From NCBI RefSeq assembly GCF_040712315.1, contig NC_134017.1, forward strand, positions 27,015,273-27,079,272: 64,000 nt of DNA, read 5' to 3'. Position numbers and translations under genes: made by a program. Positions 35,283 to 47,716 of this stretch are shown one piece after another. The notes under the pieces are model-generated. The model worked only from the letters and a program-made list of their open reading frames with translations, did not search any database and was not told the origin of the DNA. Position 1 is the stretch's first letter; each line of letters opens with the position of its first letter. This stretch comes from Castanea sativa (Eukaryota > Streptophyta > Magnoliopsida > Fagales > Fagaceae).

Positions 35283-35490
35283 TTGGGTTCTACACTTGTG
35301 ATGGGTTGAATTGAAAATTTCTCAAGTCGGCAAGATCTGTTGGGTTGAAAAAATTCCCCAACTTGACCCATGCACACAAGGTCAACTCTTCCACTAAGCC
35401 AATTAGACAATCGCTTAGCTAAGGCCCTCAACGGAGGAACAATATCACCATTTTTTTTCAATAAGATGCCAAAATGGTAGATGATTGACT

Positions 35491-35623
35491 AATGTTCACA
35501 ACATTTTCATAAAAAATTCTAGGTGGTAATTTGTTATGGATAGTTAAAACAATGATGATAATGGTGGATCCAAATTAAATTATAAATTACCAACTAGAAT
35601 TTGTTGTGAAAATATTGTAAATG
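35491..35623. repeat. MITE related to the foldback family
   Basis: The left ATGTTCACAACATTTTCAT and right TTGTTGTGAAAATATTGTAA are inverted relatives of each other and of the 32205 element. Confidence 0.6.
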
Positions 35624-35823
35624 TAAGACAAAAAAAGGGAGGGGGAATTAGCAAAGAGTAGGTGGACCAATGTCCAATAATTTCTTTGTTTGTTTGTTTG
35701 TTTTTTTTAATCTTTGTAGCTTTATATATATACTAGTAGTTTAAAAAAAATTTAAGTTTTGTGAAAAATTAATCAAGTCTTAAAATGATTCTCTAGATAA
35801 TTTGTTACTAGGAAATGGACACA

Positions 35824-35825
<2 letters not shown>

Positions 35826-35881
<56 letters not shown>
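35826..35881. repeat. (AAT)n microsatellite
   Basis: About 18 tandem AAT units. Confidence 0.95.
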
Positions 35882-35882
<1 letters not shown>

Positions 35883-36402
35883 TGCAATCTCAAAAAGGAA
35901 TTAAAAAATTTTCAAAAAAAAAGGTTATAAAAAAATGTAGATGAACACAAAGAACAAGAAATTTATTAAAAGAACTAAATTTTTTTTTGCATCTAAACAA
36001 ATTAGAAGAATAGATTTTAAGTATAAAAAATATATATTTTATTTAATAAAATTTTAATATATAAGAGGTCTCAATTTAAACATTGAGGGAGAGAATATAT
36101 GAGTTGGTTGAGAAAAAGCGATCAAGTGCAAAGGAGTTCCAGTTCCAGCAGTGTCGATTTGAGATCGATCATCAAATTCAACAGAGCAGAGGAACTTCAT
36201 TTTCATTTTATGTAAGGTTGCTTCCATTTCCAATTACATTTAATATTATGAGTTACATCTGTAGTTAGTTGTGAACGATTGTTTTTCCATAAATTACGGT
36301 TGATCTTCTCTGTATTGATTCTTTGTAGTTATTATCTCTTGTCTCTGCCTTTTGATTTAGAGAACATTCTTAATTCCCATTCCTTGTTTTAGTAATGCTT
36401 TC

Positions 36403-37059
36403 TGATGAGGGTGATTTTATAATTAGCTCCCAACACCTTAAGAAGGCGACGGGAGTAACGAGCGCGTCAGCTATGGTCATTGAACCACCTTCCTTTGGCG
36501 TCCGCGACTCTGCTTCCCATCTGATGGCATTAGGCTGAAGGGAGCAAGCTGACGAGATTAAGCTGAAAACTCTTAGCTGACGACCTTTCTGGGAACAACT
36601 CCATAAGCTGACGACCTTAGGAAGGAAAAGCTGAAGGGGATAAGCAAACCTTCGCCCACAACCTTGCTTGACCCGCACGTGTACATGTATAAGGAAAGTT
36701 CTTGCGCTACACGTTTGACCCTAATTAAGAAGATTCCTATAAAGAAAAGAACTCTAGGTGATACATAAAGTCCTCGAATTACTCTCCTAGAAGGAAAATA
36801 CTTCCTCACCAAGGCGCTTATTTCAGCCCTACACTACTATAAATACCCCAGAACCCTCATAAACCAAGGTACGCATAATTCATTTCAGCTCTAACACTTT
36901 AGGGTTGCGAATAAGGAAGAAGCTCTAACTTGACCTTCGGAGGGTTTTTGGCCAGCACCAAACCGGTGCCCTTTGTTTGGTCTTGTCTTTTGTTGTGCAG
37001 GTGTTGTTTTGAATCAAGTGAGGGACACATGACAACCGGTGGATTTTTCATCATTATCA
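36403..37059 (+). mobile_element. Solo LTR, 657 bases, with CTTTC target duplication
   Basis: It starts TGATGAGGG and ends CATTATCA. Identical 5-base flanks CTTTC lie at 36398-36402 and 37060-37064. Inside are a TATA box (TATAAATACC, 36838-36847) and a 3' part (CTTCGGAGGGTTTTTGGCC, CACCAAACCGGTGCC) of a kind seen in plant gypsy LTRs. No coding remains. Confidence 0.82.
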
Positions 37060-37109
37060 CTTTCTTTTCAGTTTTAGAAATTATCTTCTTCTTTTTATAA
37101 ATATAAATA

Positions 37110-37960
37110 AAATAAGCTAAAATTTTGAAGGTTCTCTTGCTTCCAACAGTTCATCTATTCAGTAGATATTTATGGGAAAATTAAGGCTTGATTAGATGAT
37201 CGCTTACGTCAACTACTTAACTGTCGCACATGGGGCCAATTTTTGCAAGACAATGGCCTTCAGTGCTGACGGGAAAAGGTAGTATTGATGTTTTACTACT
37301 GATCTAACTGTTTGTTTCTATCAAAATTTCACAATGATCGGGCGACTGCTCATGTTTCTTTTATTGTGTGCATCAAAGGCTGTTCATATGTGAGACTAGT
37401 AAAGAAGGACGATCATACCTTTTGGAATTGGATGAACGTCAGGTTGTGCCATTTGATGCAATGAAGAACCAGTTCCTGGCTACCGGTGACAATAGTTACC
37501 TCTTGGCAACTATTGCTGCAGAGGTGGATTACCGATAATGCCCATGGAAGCCCTTTTCTAGATGTGCTTGGCAGTATTTTGAAGCTCTTATAATTTAACA
37601 ATCTTTACCTTGAATATCTTTTAGGCTGCTCCTTGCATTAGATTTAACAAGGAAGGGATACAGCTTGCTGTATCAACAAGTGAGAATGGAATCAAAATAC
37701 TTGCAAATGCTGATTGAGTACGGCTTCTGTGTTATTGAAAATCAAGCTGTTGATACCTCTAGAGTGGTTCCTGCAACTATTGCAAAGGTACTACTTTCTT
37801 TTAACTTTTATAGGAACTTCAAATGTGTACATGCTTCTTAATTAACATTGCTTATTTTTCAGGGACCTATAATTAGCACCTTTGGTGCTTCCTGTTCAAC
37901 TGCTGGAACGAGCACTTGATATTAGTTGAAGTCCACAAAAACACTGAAGCTTTTGATTTT
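37110..37960 (+). pseudogene. TOPLESS-related WD40 fragment, copy B
   Basis: It begins with an exon after CCAACAG (37150): TTCATC..., equivalent to the FIFS..DGKIKAWLYD region but with stops. It continues through segments matching copies A and C (TCATATGTGAGACTAGTAAAG, CTTGCTGTATCAACAAGTGA, AATGCTGATTGAGTACGGCT). The order equals the last four exons of the copies at 14 kb and 38 kb. No F-box and no earlier WD40 exons are present. It is closest to copy A. Non-functional. Confidence 0.75.
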
Positions 37961-38282
37961 CTGAAGAATATTCTTATCAAAATTTCAAAAGAATATTTCA
38001 GGAGCTAAAATTCTTATTGAAATCTACGCGCTTGTTTTTTCTTGTCTCTATCATACATTTTTTTGGTAGTTTGAGATATTGATGTCTATGTGTATGCTTA
38101 GTACAGATTTCTCGATCATAATTTTAGTCTCTTTTATGTATAATTGCAGCCGTAGGCGTAGTTTGTGTTAAATTATTAAAAATAAATAATAAAAAAATAA
38201 CTCAAACCCTTCACTTAATCACTCCTTCCCTCAAATTTTCACTGAGAAGAAACATAGCTTGGAATTAGAAGAAGCAGATTGA

Positions 38283-40790
38283 ATGGAAAGGAGAGAGAAG
38301 CAGAGAATTGGAAGAGCAGAGACAGCGGAAAGGAGAGAGAGGCAGAGAAATTACACTGACAAGGATGACATTGACATTATTAGCAGTCTACCGGACTGTC
38401 TCCTTTGCCACATCCTCTCCTTTCTCCCAATTTGGGACGCTATCGTCACGAGCATTTTGTCAACCCGGCAGAGGCCTCTTTGGACTCTTGTCCCATAGGA
38501 CTCCTTGGATGACGTTGGAGAACATTCAATGACCTTGCAGGTTTGAAAAATCTTACGCACACTTATATATAAGCTTTGAAGTTGGACAATAACAATGTCC
38601 TCTAGGAAAACTTATGAGGCTAATAATCTCTATGTCACTCGATGATAGGTGTTGTTGGCAAATAATTATACTGCATCTGTAGACTGTGATCTGGAATCCT
38701 AACAGTGTGCTTTTTGGTATGTTACCTTGAGGGGATTTATTTATAACTGAAAACGACATTGAAAGTCACGTTTATTGATTTGATTTCTTAACTTTTAAAT
38801 GGGAGGTAGAGTGGAAATAGAGTTTGAACTCAAAACCACTTCTTCCAAAACCTTAAGCTATGAGGAATGAGTAAAATTAATCATTTAAAAACTATTTTGA
38901 CATTCAACAAATAAAAAATTCTGCAATTTATAACCAGATATAACAGATATGTAAATAATAACATATCACATTTTTATTTTTAGCATTTTAAGTTTCCTTT
39001 TCAACAATAGGACATTTAGTAAGGCTATTTTACAATTATAAAACGAGGAAGAAAAGGAGTATATTCTTGAGAAACTATTTGCGTCTCTGATGATCTTTCC
39101 TGCTTTCCATTCAGGTGTTGCATATTCGAAACATATAGTGTAGATATATTCCTATCATGGTGGTAACGATTTGCACAACCACTTGGAGGTTTGTTTGTGT
39201 GTGTGTGTACTTATATAGTATTTAGTTATTAGCAAAATATGATGCTAACTGGTTCTTTTAGCTCCTTCTGTTAATAATTGTGTGTCTGCCATGAAATTTT
39301 CTTCAGATTGACGCTCATGTCGGTATGGTTAGTGATATTGCCTTTTCACATTCAAGCAAACAACTATGCATCATAACTTCTGGAGAGGACAAGACTATTA
39401 AGGTTTAATTTACTTGGCATATTCTTTGAGTATAATAATGAGGCTGGACTACATTGTGAAAGACTGAAAGTTCATTTCTGTTCAGGGGTGGGATGCTGTC
39501 ACTGGCAATAAGCTATATACGTTTGTAGGGCATGAAGCACTGGTTTATTCTGTGTTCCGTCATCATAAGGAAAACATTCAGGTATTCAGTTGTTTTATTT
39601 GCACTTTTTCTAGTTGACAGTTTTCTTTAACTTTTCTTGAGAGACATCCAATGCTTGTTTCTCATGCCTCAACCAGAGTTTTAGCAGCTTTACTTAAATA
39701 TTTTGGTGCACTTATTATGCACCAAGGCGAAAGATTTCTTTTTTCTCTTTCTTTGTTGCTTTTGTTTTGTCAAACTACCATTTTTTCCTATTTCTCTTTC
39801 ATTAATAATCCATATGGTTAATATATATATTGCTATTTTCATGGTACTAAAAATGACACTATTCATTTCCACTTTTTTCCTTTCAACTCTTAATTGTATT
39901 TGAAAAAAATGGAAAATGCAAATCTTAATTGTCACACCCTAACAATCATAGGGGTTGCCACTTGATCTCCCCCCCCCCCCCTTTCTTCCTTTTTCTCCTG
40001 CTGTGTGGATTTGGTTTAGATCATTAAAGGTTTTTTTTACTTCCAACAGTTCATCTTTTCAACAGATACTGATGGGAAAATTAAGGTTTGGTTATATGAT
40101 GACATGAGTTGAAGAGTTGACTTTGACGCTACGGGCCAATCTTTCACAACAATGGCCTACAGTGCTGACGGGACAAGGTAGTAATGATGTTTTACTAATG
40201 ATCCAACTAAAATTCCTTAAAATTTTGACTATTGTTAGGCATTTGCTTGAGCTTTATATCATGTTTCTTTTTTATTGTGTTCATCATAGGTATTCTCATG
40301 TGGGACAAGGAGAATCATACCTTGTGGAATGGAATAAAAATGATGGGGCTATCAAGCGTGTGTATAATGGTCTTTGGAAGCAGTCTGTGGGGGTTGTGCA
40401 ATTTGATAGAATGCAGAACCGGTTCCTGGCTACTAGAGACGAGTTTTGAATAAAATTTTGGGACATGGACAACGTTGACATCTTGACAACTACTGCTGCA
40501 AAGGGTGGATTACCGATAATGCCTATGGAAGCCCATTCTTGATGTGCTTAGCAGTACTTTGAAGCGCTTCTTATAATTAATCTTTATGTTGAATATCATT
40601 CAGGTTTCTCCTTGCATTCAATTTAACAAGGTAGGGATACTGTTAGCTGTATCGACAAGAGAGAATGGAATCAAAATACTTGCAAATGCTGATGGTTTAT
40701 GGCTTTTGCATTCTATTGAAAATCGTGCAGTTGATGCCTCAAGAGGATATATAGAAGGCTTATAGTTCATGATGGGGGTTTTTTTGAAAG
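38283..40790 (+). pseudogene. F-box fragment joined to TOPLESS-related WD40 exons, copy C
   Basis: It opens with a clean F-box start: a charged leader, then DDIDIISSLPDCLLCHILSF and STRQRPLWTLVP, ending at TAG (38496-38498). Within 20 bases the sequence becomes TOPLESS-like (GEHSMTLQ before a donor near 38539). Later exons read AYSKHIVQIYSYHGG (about 39118-39188), the IDAHVGMVSDIAFSHSSKQ region (39308-39400), GNKLYTFVGHEALVYSVF (about 39505-39580), DGKIKVWLYDD (about 40070), EWNKNDGAIKRVYNGL (about 40330) and VGVVQFDRMQNRFLATRDEF (about 40387-40446, then TGA). It ends with LLAVSTRENGIKILANADG (about 40640-40695). Introns are kept. In plants TOPLESS proteins repress transcription with EAR-motif partners; this copy cannot be full length. 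Confidence 0.82.
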
Positions 40791-42098
40791 GTATGTTTGT
40801 TTGTAAAGTTCATGAGGTTGAGGACACATTCTCAAGCTCTTATTAATTTGCAGATTGTAGAAGTGAAGGACTTTATTATGTACTAAAGATTTTTATTATG
40901 TTGTGTTAATCATTTTCATGGAAAATAGTACCAATACGATGTTTGAGCAACAACACTACAATGCCGTTAGATAGGGCATTCACATGGAGATTGATAATGA
41001 TGTAAAGGGATAAAAAAAAAATTGATAAATTTTTTTCCGTTATGGTTGTCATCTGCTTTGTGCCAAAACTTCAAAACTTGCTAGATCCCAATCTATTGTT
41101 GTCACATTAATTAACAAGGTAATGTGACAACTATCTTCTCAAAAAAAAAAAAAAAAAAGGTAATGTGACAATTAGAAAATCTCAAGGTAATGTGACAACT
41201 ATCTTCTTTCATTACATAATTATTTGTCCTCAAATATCGCTCTAGCCCTTTCAAAAGAAAAATGCCTCTAGCCAGCCATCATTTAATGAAAGAATTAAAC
41301 ATTTTTGGTACTATAGTGAAAAACACAAAAGATTAGTACTACCACAAAAGCTTCATCAGACAACACTTGCTGTCGGTATTACAAACTCACAAAACTTCCC
41401 TTGTCCAGCTATATAAACATGTAGGAGTTTTCTACTAAGGTTGCTAATGCACTGAATTCCCTGAATAGCTTTTGGTCAATGGTCTTGAAACATACGTTTT
41501 GCATTTCATACATAATTGACAACATCAGCAAAACAAATACTGCTGATACACCTATCCTCTTAGGTATAATAGTCTTATCTTGTACATTCTAATAATTTAA
41601 ACACCCAGCCAAACATTTATGCCCATCTTTATTTGCCCACATCCTCTGCTTTTGGAGTGCCTCAAATAATTTTCCTTCTTACACAGTATGCAAAACAATG
41701 ATCTCAATTTAATTATCTTTGCAAGGTCCCTTACAATAGTCCTTGCACAATTTCCCCTATATAAATTAGACTTAGTTAAAAGTTCAATGTGGACTAACAC
41801 TGTGTATGAATTAATGTCACACCCATCATACACAACCCAAAGAATTTCAATAAATACAAAAATTAGATTACAATAAATACAAGAATTTCAATAGATACAA
41901 AAATTAGAATTTCATAAGGCTGATGTTACAATATAATTTAACATTCATTTATGGCTCTGGTGGGTACTTAGACTAAGTTGATTTGGTAGATCAACTCAAA
42001 GTGGACTTAGACTAGCTGGTTCTAGCTCATTCTCTAACCAAAGTGGAGCAAGATGTAATACAAAAAAGAGTCCAAGTTTTCTGGAAGTTTTCTGGAAA
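40791..42098. other. Intergenic region, no gene
   Basis: GGTAATGTGACAA occurs three times at about 41118-41200 around a poly-A run. Otherwise unremarkable AT-rich DNA up to the LINE. Confidence 0.6.
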
Positions 42099-44033
42099 AT
42101 GGGGGGTTTTCACAGTTTCGTTATTGAGTCCAAGTTTTTTCAATTAGTTGTAGAGGAAGGGGGACGTTATTTCTTGTTACAGATTTATGAGAGGGGCAAA
42201 TATTCTATGAGATCAGTCTTCATGGGTAGAAATGCAGCACATTGGCTGATGAAGATCATCGAAGACACTGTTGTTGGGGCAAGCTCCAAACAGTTCTTTT
42301 CTTTCAGGGACGGTGACACTGCTTATACTCTCCAGCGCAGCACCAACTCGTTTGGTCAGTTTTTACTCCTGACTGAACTAAAAGCTGGCGGGTGTAGGAG
42401 GTCGATCATTATCCCTGAAGGCAAAGAGAGATATGGTTGGAGGGCTTTTGGCCTTGAACTAAGAAAGATGTTGTTTCCCTCCCAATATGCAGTGGGTGGA
42501 ACTGGCCTTCCAACCTTTATTCCTCAGGTGCATAGGCCATATTTGGAGCCTCAACACTCTAGATCTTTTGCTGAAGTTGTGCAAGGCAGTAATGGAAGAG
42601 TAGAGGATAGAAAGCAGCCAAAGCAGGTAGGCTCCTTTGACAAGGGGAAGAAGACACATCTAGGAGGGGAGAAGATGGAGGGGAATCGGAGTCTCACAGG
42701 AGCTAAAGTGGGAGTTTTTCCGGTAGGCAAGCCTAATAAGATGGTGGTGGAAGGAGGTGATAGGAGGGAGCAGTGCATTAATGAGGAGTCAGTGGCAGAA
42801 AGCAGGATACGTTTCCCAAGCTTCAATTTGAATGCAAAAGCCTATGACAATAGGAAAAGGAGTGATGTAAGGAGGCCATGCTGGACAGGGAGAAGTCTTA
42901 TCGTGGAAGTTGACGTGATGGGGAGGAGGCGGGTTTCCTGGGATAGGAAGAAGAGGAGAGATCAGAAGCATAAATGGGTTTCACGGGCTGGCAAGGATTT
43001 GCATTAGGGTAAGGTGGGTCTGGGTTTGGGCCCTAATAAGTTGGTGGCCCAACTGACTGGTAGTGAGTCTGGTTTAGGCCCACAGCTCAAAAGCCCAATC
43101 TCCTTTGAGCCTGGGGAATCTTCGGTTAAGAGTGTTGAGTCCTTACACTCAGTCGATAAGCACGTGAAGGATGGGGTGTGTCCATGGGCGAGTCCGATGA
43201 CGCTTGTAACGCCGTCGCAGGTGGCCGGAGGTCTGGTGTGGTCGCCAAAGGTACGGGTTCAGGCCGATAAGGGTGGTTTGTGCCTGTCGGTGTCTTCGAA
43301 GCCTCCGACGAGCCCTGTTTTGACGGTACAGGTGATGCGTCGCACCGGGGTTCTGGTGGGTCCGTTTCATCGGCGTTGCGAGCCATCGATAGGAGTGGTG
43401 GGGTGTGCCGGATCCCCTTCGGCGATGGTCTTCAGGCTGAGCTCTGACCGGAATAACACCTTCGGTGCCATTTCGTTGTCGAGTGGGATATTTTCTGAAG
43501 GAATGAGGACAGTGTCTCTCAATATAGTGCCACGGTCGTTACGACCTCTTCTCCCTGACTTCTTTCTGGAGATGGTGCGAGCTGGACCAAGGGGCTTGGG
43601 GGCAGTGGGTCAGGAGGTTAATTCTTCTTTTAGCATTGAACTATGCCTTCTTGGGGAGGTTATGCTTGTGGAGGAAGCAACTGTTGATACAAACTTGTCA
43701 GTTGCCTTTCCTCTGCAAATATTCGATCCGAGTGCACCGACAACCTTGGCAGAGTTGGAGGAGGTTGATGAAGTTTTTAGTATTGAGAATAACATAGATA
43801 TATCTGGGTGGGTGAAACACAGAATCCCTGGTTTTAGCAAATTGGTTGGGTTATCTATGACGCGACATGAGAAATTGTGCATTTCTCTATTACAGAGGCT
43901 TGAAGCAGAGATGGAGGCAGCCAATGTGTTACACAGGAAAATTATGGGCAGTAAGAAGGTGGTTAAGTCCAAAAATAAGGGATGCAGAGAGCTGCAAAAC
44001 CTGATTTCTTCGGTGAATTATGACAGAAGATAG
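42099..44033 (+). pseudogene. LINE ORF1 protein, one nonsense codon
   Basis: Residues after the start read GGFHSFVIESKFFQL, then a basic domain with KYSMRSVFMGRNAAHWL, a module seen at the front of many plant LINE and transposon ORF1 proteins. The middle is lysine- and glycine-rich and low in conservation. A TAG at 43005-43007 interrupts an otherwise continuous frame to 44031-44033. I see no CCHC knuckle. The presumed role is RNA binding in the LINE particle. The true start may lie slightly upstream. Confidence 0.8.
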
Positions 44034-44044
44034 AGGGTGGTCTT

Positions 44045-47000
44045 GTGATGTTGCTTGGAGCTGGGGATTTTTTAGTGTTTATGAAGATAAAAATGATTTC
44101 GTGGAACGTTAGAGGTTTAAATGACCCTCGGAAACGCCTTATGGTGAAGAACTTGTTGCGGGAGTGGAAGTGTGATGTTGTTTGTTTACAAGAGACAAAA
44201 ATTGCGAGCATGAATCGTCAGCTGGTTTGTAGTCTGTGAGGCTGCCCATATGTGGACTAGGCTGTGTTGGAGGCGGACCGGACTGCTGGTGGTATTTTGC
44301 TTATGTGGGATAAAAGGGTTTTGGATAAGGTGGAGATTATGGTTGGTACATTCTCAGTGTCGGTAAAGTGGAAAGGGGTGGGGGACGGGTTTATTTGGGC
44401 TTGCTCAGGCGTCTATGGTCCAAATAAGAATGTTGAGAGGGGTCTCATGTGGGATGAGTTAGTGGGAGTTCAGTAGTGTTGGAGGATTCCGTGGTGCTGT
44501 TTTGGGGACTTTAATATTGTCCGTTTTCCTAGCAAGCGTAGGGGCGAGACCTGTTTTTCCACGGCTATGGAGAAATTTTCTGAATTTGTTGAGGATCTTA
44601 ACTTGGTTGATTTGCCTTTGGAAGGAGGTAGCTTTACTTGGTCTAGTGGTTTTGATCAACCAATGATGTTTAGGATTGATAGAGCTTTGGTCACTCCTGA
44701 TTGGGAGGATCATTTCCCAAATGTTTCTCAAAGGATTTTACCCTGTACTGTTTCAGACCACAGTCCAATTCTCTTGGAGGCAGGGGGAATGGCAAGGGGG
44801 AAAAGTCCATTCAGATTTGAAAATATGTGGTTGAAGTCGGAAGGTTTTGTGGATAGGGCTCACACATGGTGGAATCGATATTCCTTTGTAGGTACTCCTA
44901 GCTTTGTGCTTGCGAAAAAATTAAAGGCTCTCAAAGAGGACATTGTGCAATGGAATCGCCGAGAGTTTGGTAATGTAGCGCGTCAAAAGAAGCAATTACT
45001 GGAGGAGTTGATAACATTAGATGCTAAGGAGGGAGATTTTGGTCTCTCTGATGGGGAGAAAGTTCATAGGGCTGGTTTGAGGTCCCAGGTGGAGCATCTT
45101 CTTTCCTTAGAAGAAATTTCCTGGAGACAAAAATCTAGGATGTTATGTATCAAAGAAGGGGATAATAACACCAAGTTTTTTCATAAAATGGCTAATTCCC
45201 ACAGACGGTCCAATCACTTAAGGACCTTGGAGGTGGATGGGGTGGTTTTTGAAGAGGCTTTCGAGGTAACTTATCAAGTTGTACAATTTTATAAAAATTT
45301 GTACAAGGAGACTGAGGAGTGGAGGCCTTTAGTGGAGGGTTTGGAATTTGATCGTATCGAGAATAGAGAGAGGGTTTGGCTTGAAAGGAAGTTTGAGAGA
45401 GAGGAGATTCTTCAAGTTGTTAGGGGTTTGGAAGGGGATAAAGCTCTAGGTCCGGATGGGTTTACTATGACATTCTATCATCATTGCTGGAGGATAGTGG
45501 AAAAAGATGTCCTAGTGGTCTTTGAAGAGTTTTTCCATCATTGCAAGTTTGAAAAATCCCTTAATGCGACCTTCATTGCTTTAATTCCTAAAAAGAATGA
45601 TGCTTCCAATATTAGAGATTTTCGACCTATTAGCTTGGTGGGGAGTGTGTATAAAATCTTGGCTAAGGTCTTGGCAAATCGCTTGAGAGTGGTTTTTGAT
45701 CAGTTGATTTCTGAGAATCAGAACAGCTTTGTGGGTGGGAGACAAATCCTTGACTCGGTTCTCATTGCGAATGAGTGTGTGGATAGTCGTGGGAAGAGTA
45801 GGGTTCCTGGAGTCATTTGTAAGCTCGATATGGAGAAAGCCTACGATCATGTGAATTGGGAGGCTTTGTTGTATTTGCTGAATAGGATGGGTTTTGGAGT
45901 GAAGTGGTGTAAGTGGATACGTTCTTGCATATCCACAATTCAGTTCTCTGTTTTGGTTAATGGGTCCCCAGCTGATTTCTTTGGTATCTTAAGGGGTTTA
46001 AGACAAGGAGATCCGCTATCTCCTATACTGTTTTTGATCTTGATGGAGGTGTTTAGTAGGATGTTAAGGAGAATGGAGGGAGCTGGCTTGATTCGTGGAT
46101 TTAATCTTAGGGGTAGGAGGGATGGTGGGGAACGTGTTTCACATCTCTTATTTGCAGATGATACCATCCTCTTTTGTGATGCAGATGTGGAGCAAATTCT
46201 TCATATTCGGTTGTTGCTCCTTAGTTTTCAGGCGGTAACGGGTTTGAAGGTCAATGTGCATAAGAGCGAAATGGTTCCTATAGGGGAGGTTGGTGATGTG
46301 CATGCTCTGGCTGATATATTGGGCTGCAGAGTTGGATCTTTACCTATGTTGTATCTTGGCATGCCGTTGGGGGCTCCTCACAATTCCCCTTTAATTTGGA
46401 ATACAATTTTGGAAAATATTAGGCGGAAACTATCTGGGTGGAAGAAGTTGTACTTGTCTAAGGGGGGTCGTTTGATGCTTCTCAAGAGTACACTTTCTGT
46501 CTTTCGACTTACTTTCTATCGCTATTCACTATTCCTACTCATGTGGCTAATAAAATTGAAAAGTTGCAAAGGGATTTCCTTTGGGGAGAGCAAGATTCAT
46601 TTGGTTGGTTGGGACAAAGTTTGTGCGCCTATAGCCAATGGTGGCTTAGGGATCAGGAAACTCACTACCTTTAATAAGGCTTTGTTGGGGAAATGGTTGT
46701 GGCGGTTTGGAAAAGAAGAGGGTCGGCTATGGAGGCGGGTTGTAGCTTCAAAATATGGGGAAGAATGGAGGGGATGGACCTCAAAGCTGGGTAGGGGAGC
46801 TCATGGGTGTGGTTTGTGGAGAAGCATCCGCATGTGTTGGGAGGATTTCAGCAAAAATTGTCAGTTTGTGTTTGGATTGGGGAATAGGGTGAGGTTTTGG
46901 CAGGATGGGTGGCATGGGGATCAACCTTTTCAATTGGCCTTTCCAAGGCTGTATGGCATTGCCATTGCGAAGGAGGCTTCTGTTGAAGCTTCTTTGCATA

Positions 47001-47716
47001 GGCAGGGGGTGGAGGATAGAAGATTTTGGAATGTTCAGTTTAGTAGATTTTTTAATGATTGGGAGATGGATGAAGGGTTGAGGTTTCTTCGTATGTTGGG
47101 TGCTATAACCCCTCCTATGGATGTTGGAGATCGGATGAGATGGAAATTGAAGTCTAATGGAGCTTTTGACATCTGGTCATACTATAACAAATTAAGAAAT
47201 TCTCCTTCAACTATCTTTCCTTGGAAAGCTATTTGGAGAGTAAAGGCCCCAAGGCGAGTTTCTTTTTTTGTTTGGTGTGTAGCTTGGAATAAGATCCTAA
47301 CGAGAGACAACCTGAGATTGAGGAGATTGAATTTTGTGGATTGGTGCATTATGTGCCGTCATTGTGGAGAGACGATAGATCACCTTCTTCTTCATTGTGA
47401 AATGGCCTACCGTTTATGGAGCTTTGTTTTTATAACTTTTGGCTTGGCCTGGGTTATGCCTAGATCGATTCCTGAATTGCTTTTTGGTTGGTGGAATTGG
47501 CTGGGGAAGCATTCATCTCAGATCTGGAATTTAGTCCCGCTGTGCATCCTTTGGTGTATTTGGAAGGAGCGAAACCGAAGGACTTTTGAGGATTTGGATA
47601 GCTCTAGTGATCAGTTGCTTGTTTTTTTTAGTGGAACTCTCTTTGATTGGTCTCGTGCGTGGGGACTCACGTCTAGTGATTCCCTCCCCTCTTTTCTTTG
47701 CTCCCTTTTCCTTTAG
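44045..47716 (+). pseudogene. LINE ORF2: endonuclease, reverse transcriptase, zinc-binding C-terminus
   Basis: The AP-type endonuclease starts MISWNVRGLNDPRK with catalytic QETK, then GDFNIV (about 44505) and SDHSPIL (about 44755). Stops at 44237-44239 (TGA), 44258-44260 and 44474-44476 (TAG) break it. From 44567 the frame is open for 1049 codons: RT motifs IRDFRPISLVGSVYKILAK, GLRQGDPLSPILF and FADDTILF (about 46149). The reverse-transcriptase zinc-binding region follows (FPWKAIWRVKAPRR to CRHCGETIDHLLLHC, about 47216-47400). Between about 46500 and 46590 a block is read in the wrong frame (see findings). The enzyme nicks DNA and primes cDNA synthesis at the target. Confidence 0.92.

Larger units (their letters stand above)
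33398..35381. mobile_element. hAT-like non-autonomous element carrying a nested solo LTR
   Basis: The left end is TAGGGGTGTGCATCAAACCC (33398) and the right side carries the inverted ACTTGACCCATGCACAC (to about 35378). ACCCAACC/GGGTTGGG tracts sit near both ends. No 8-base duplication is visible and the extreme right end appears eroded. Confidence 0.5.

Noticed and set aside
36083..36268. 61-residue ORF MRERIYELVEKKRSS
   Set aside because: Plausible composition, but I recognise no family and no flanking gene structure.
42459..43972. Minus-strand ORFs across the LINE
   Set aside because: Shadows of ORF1 with no domain and no plausible start context.
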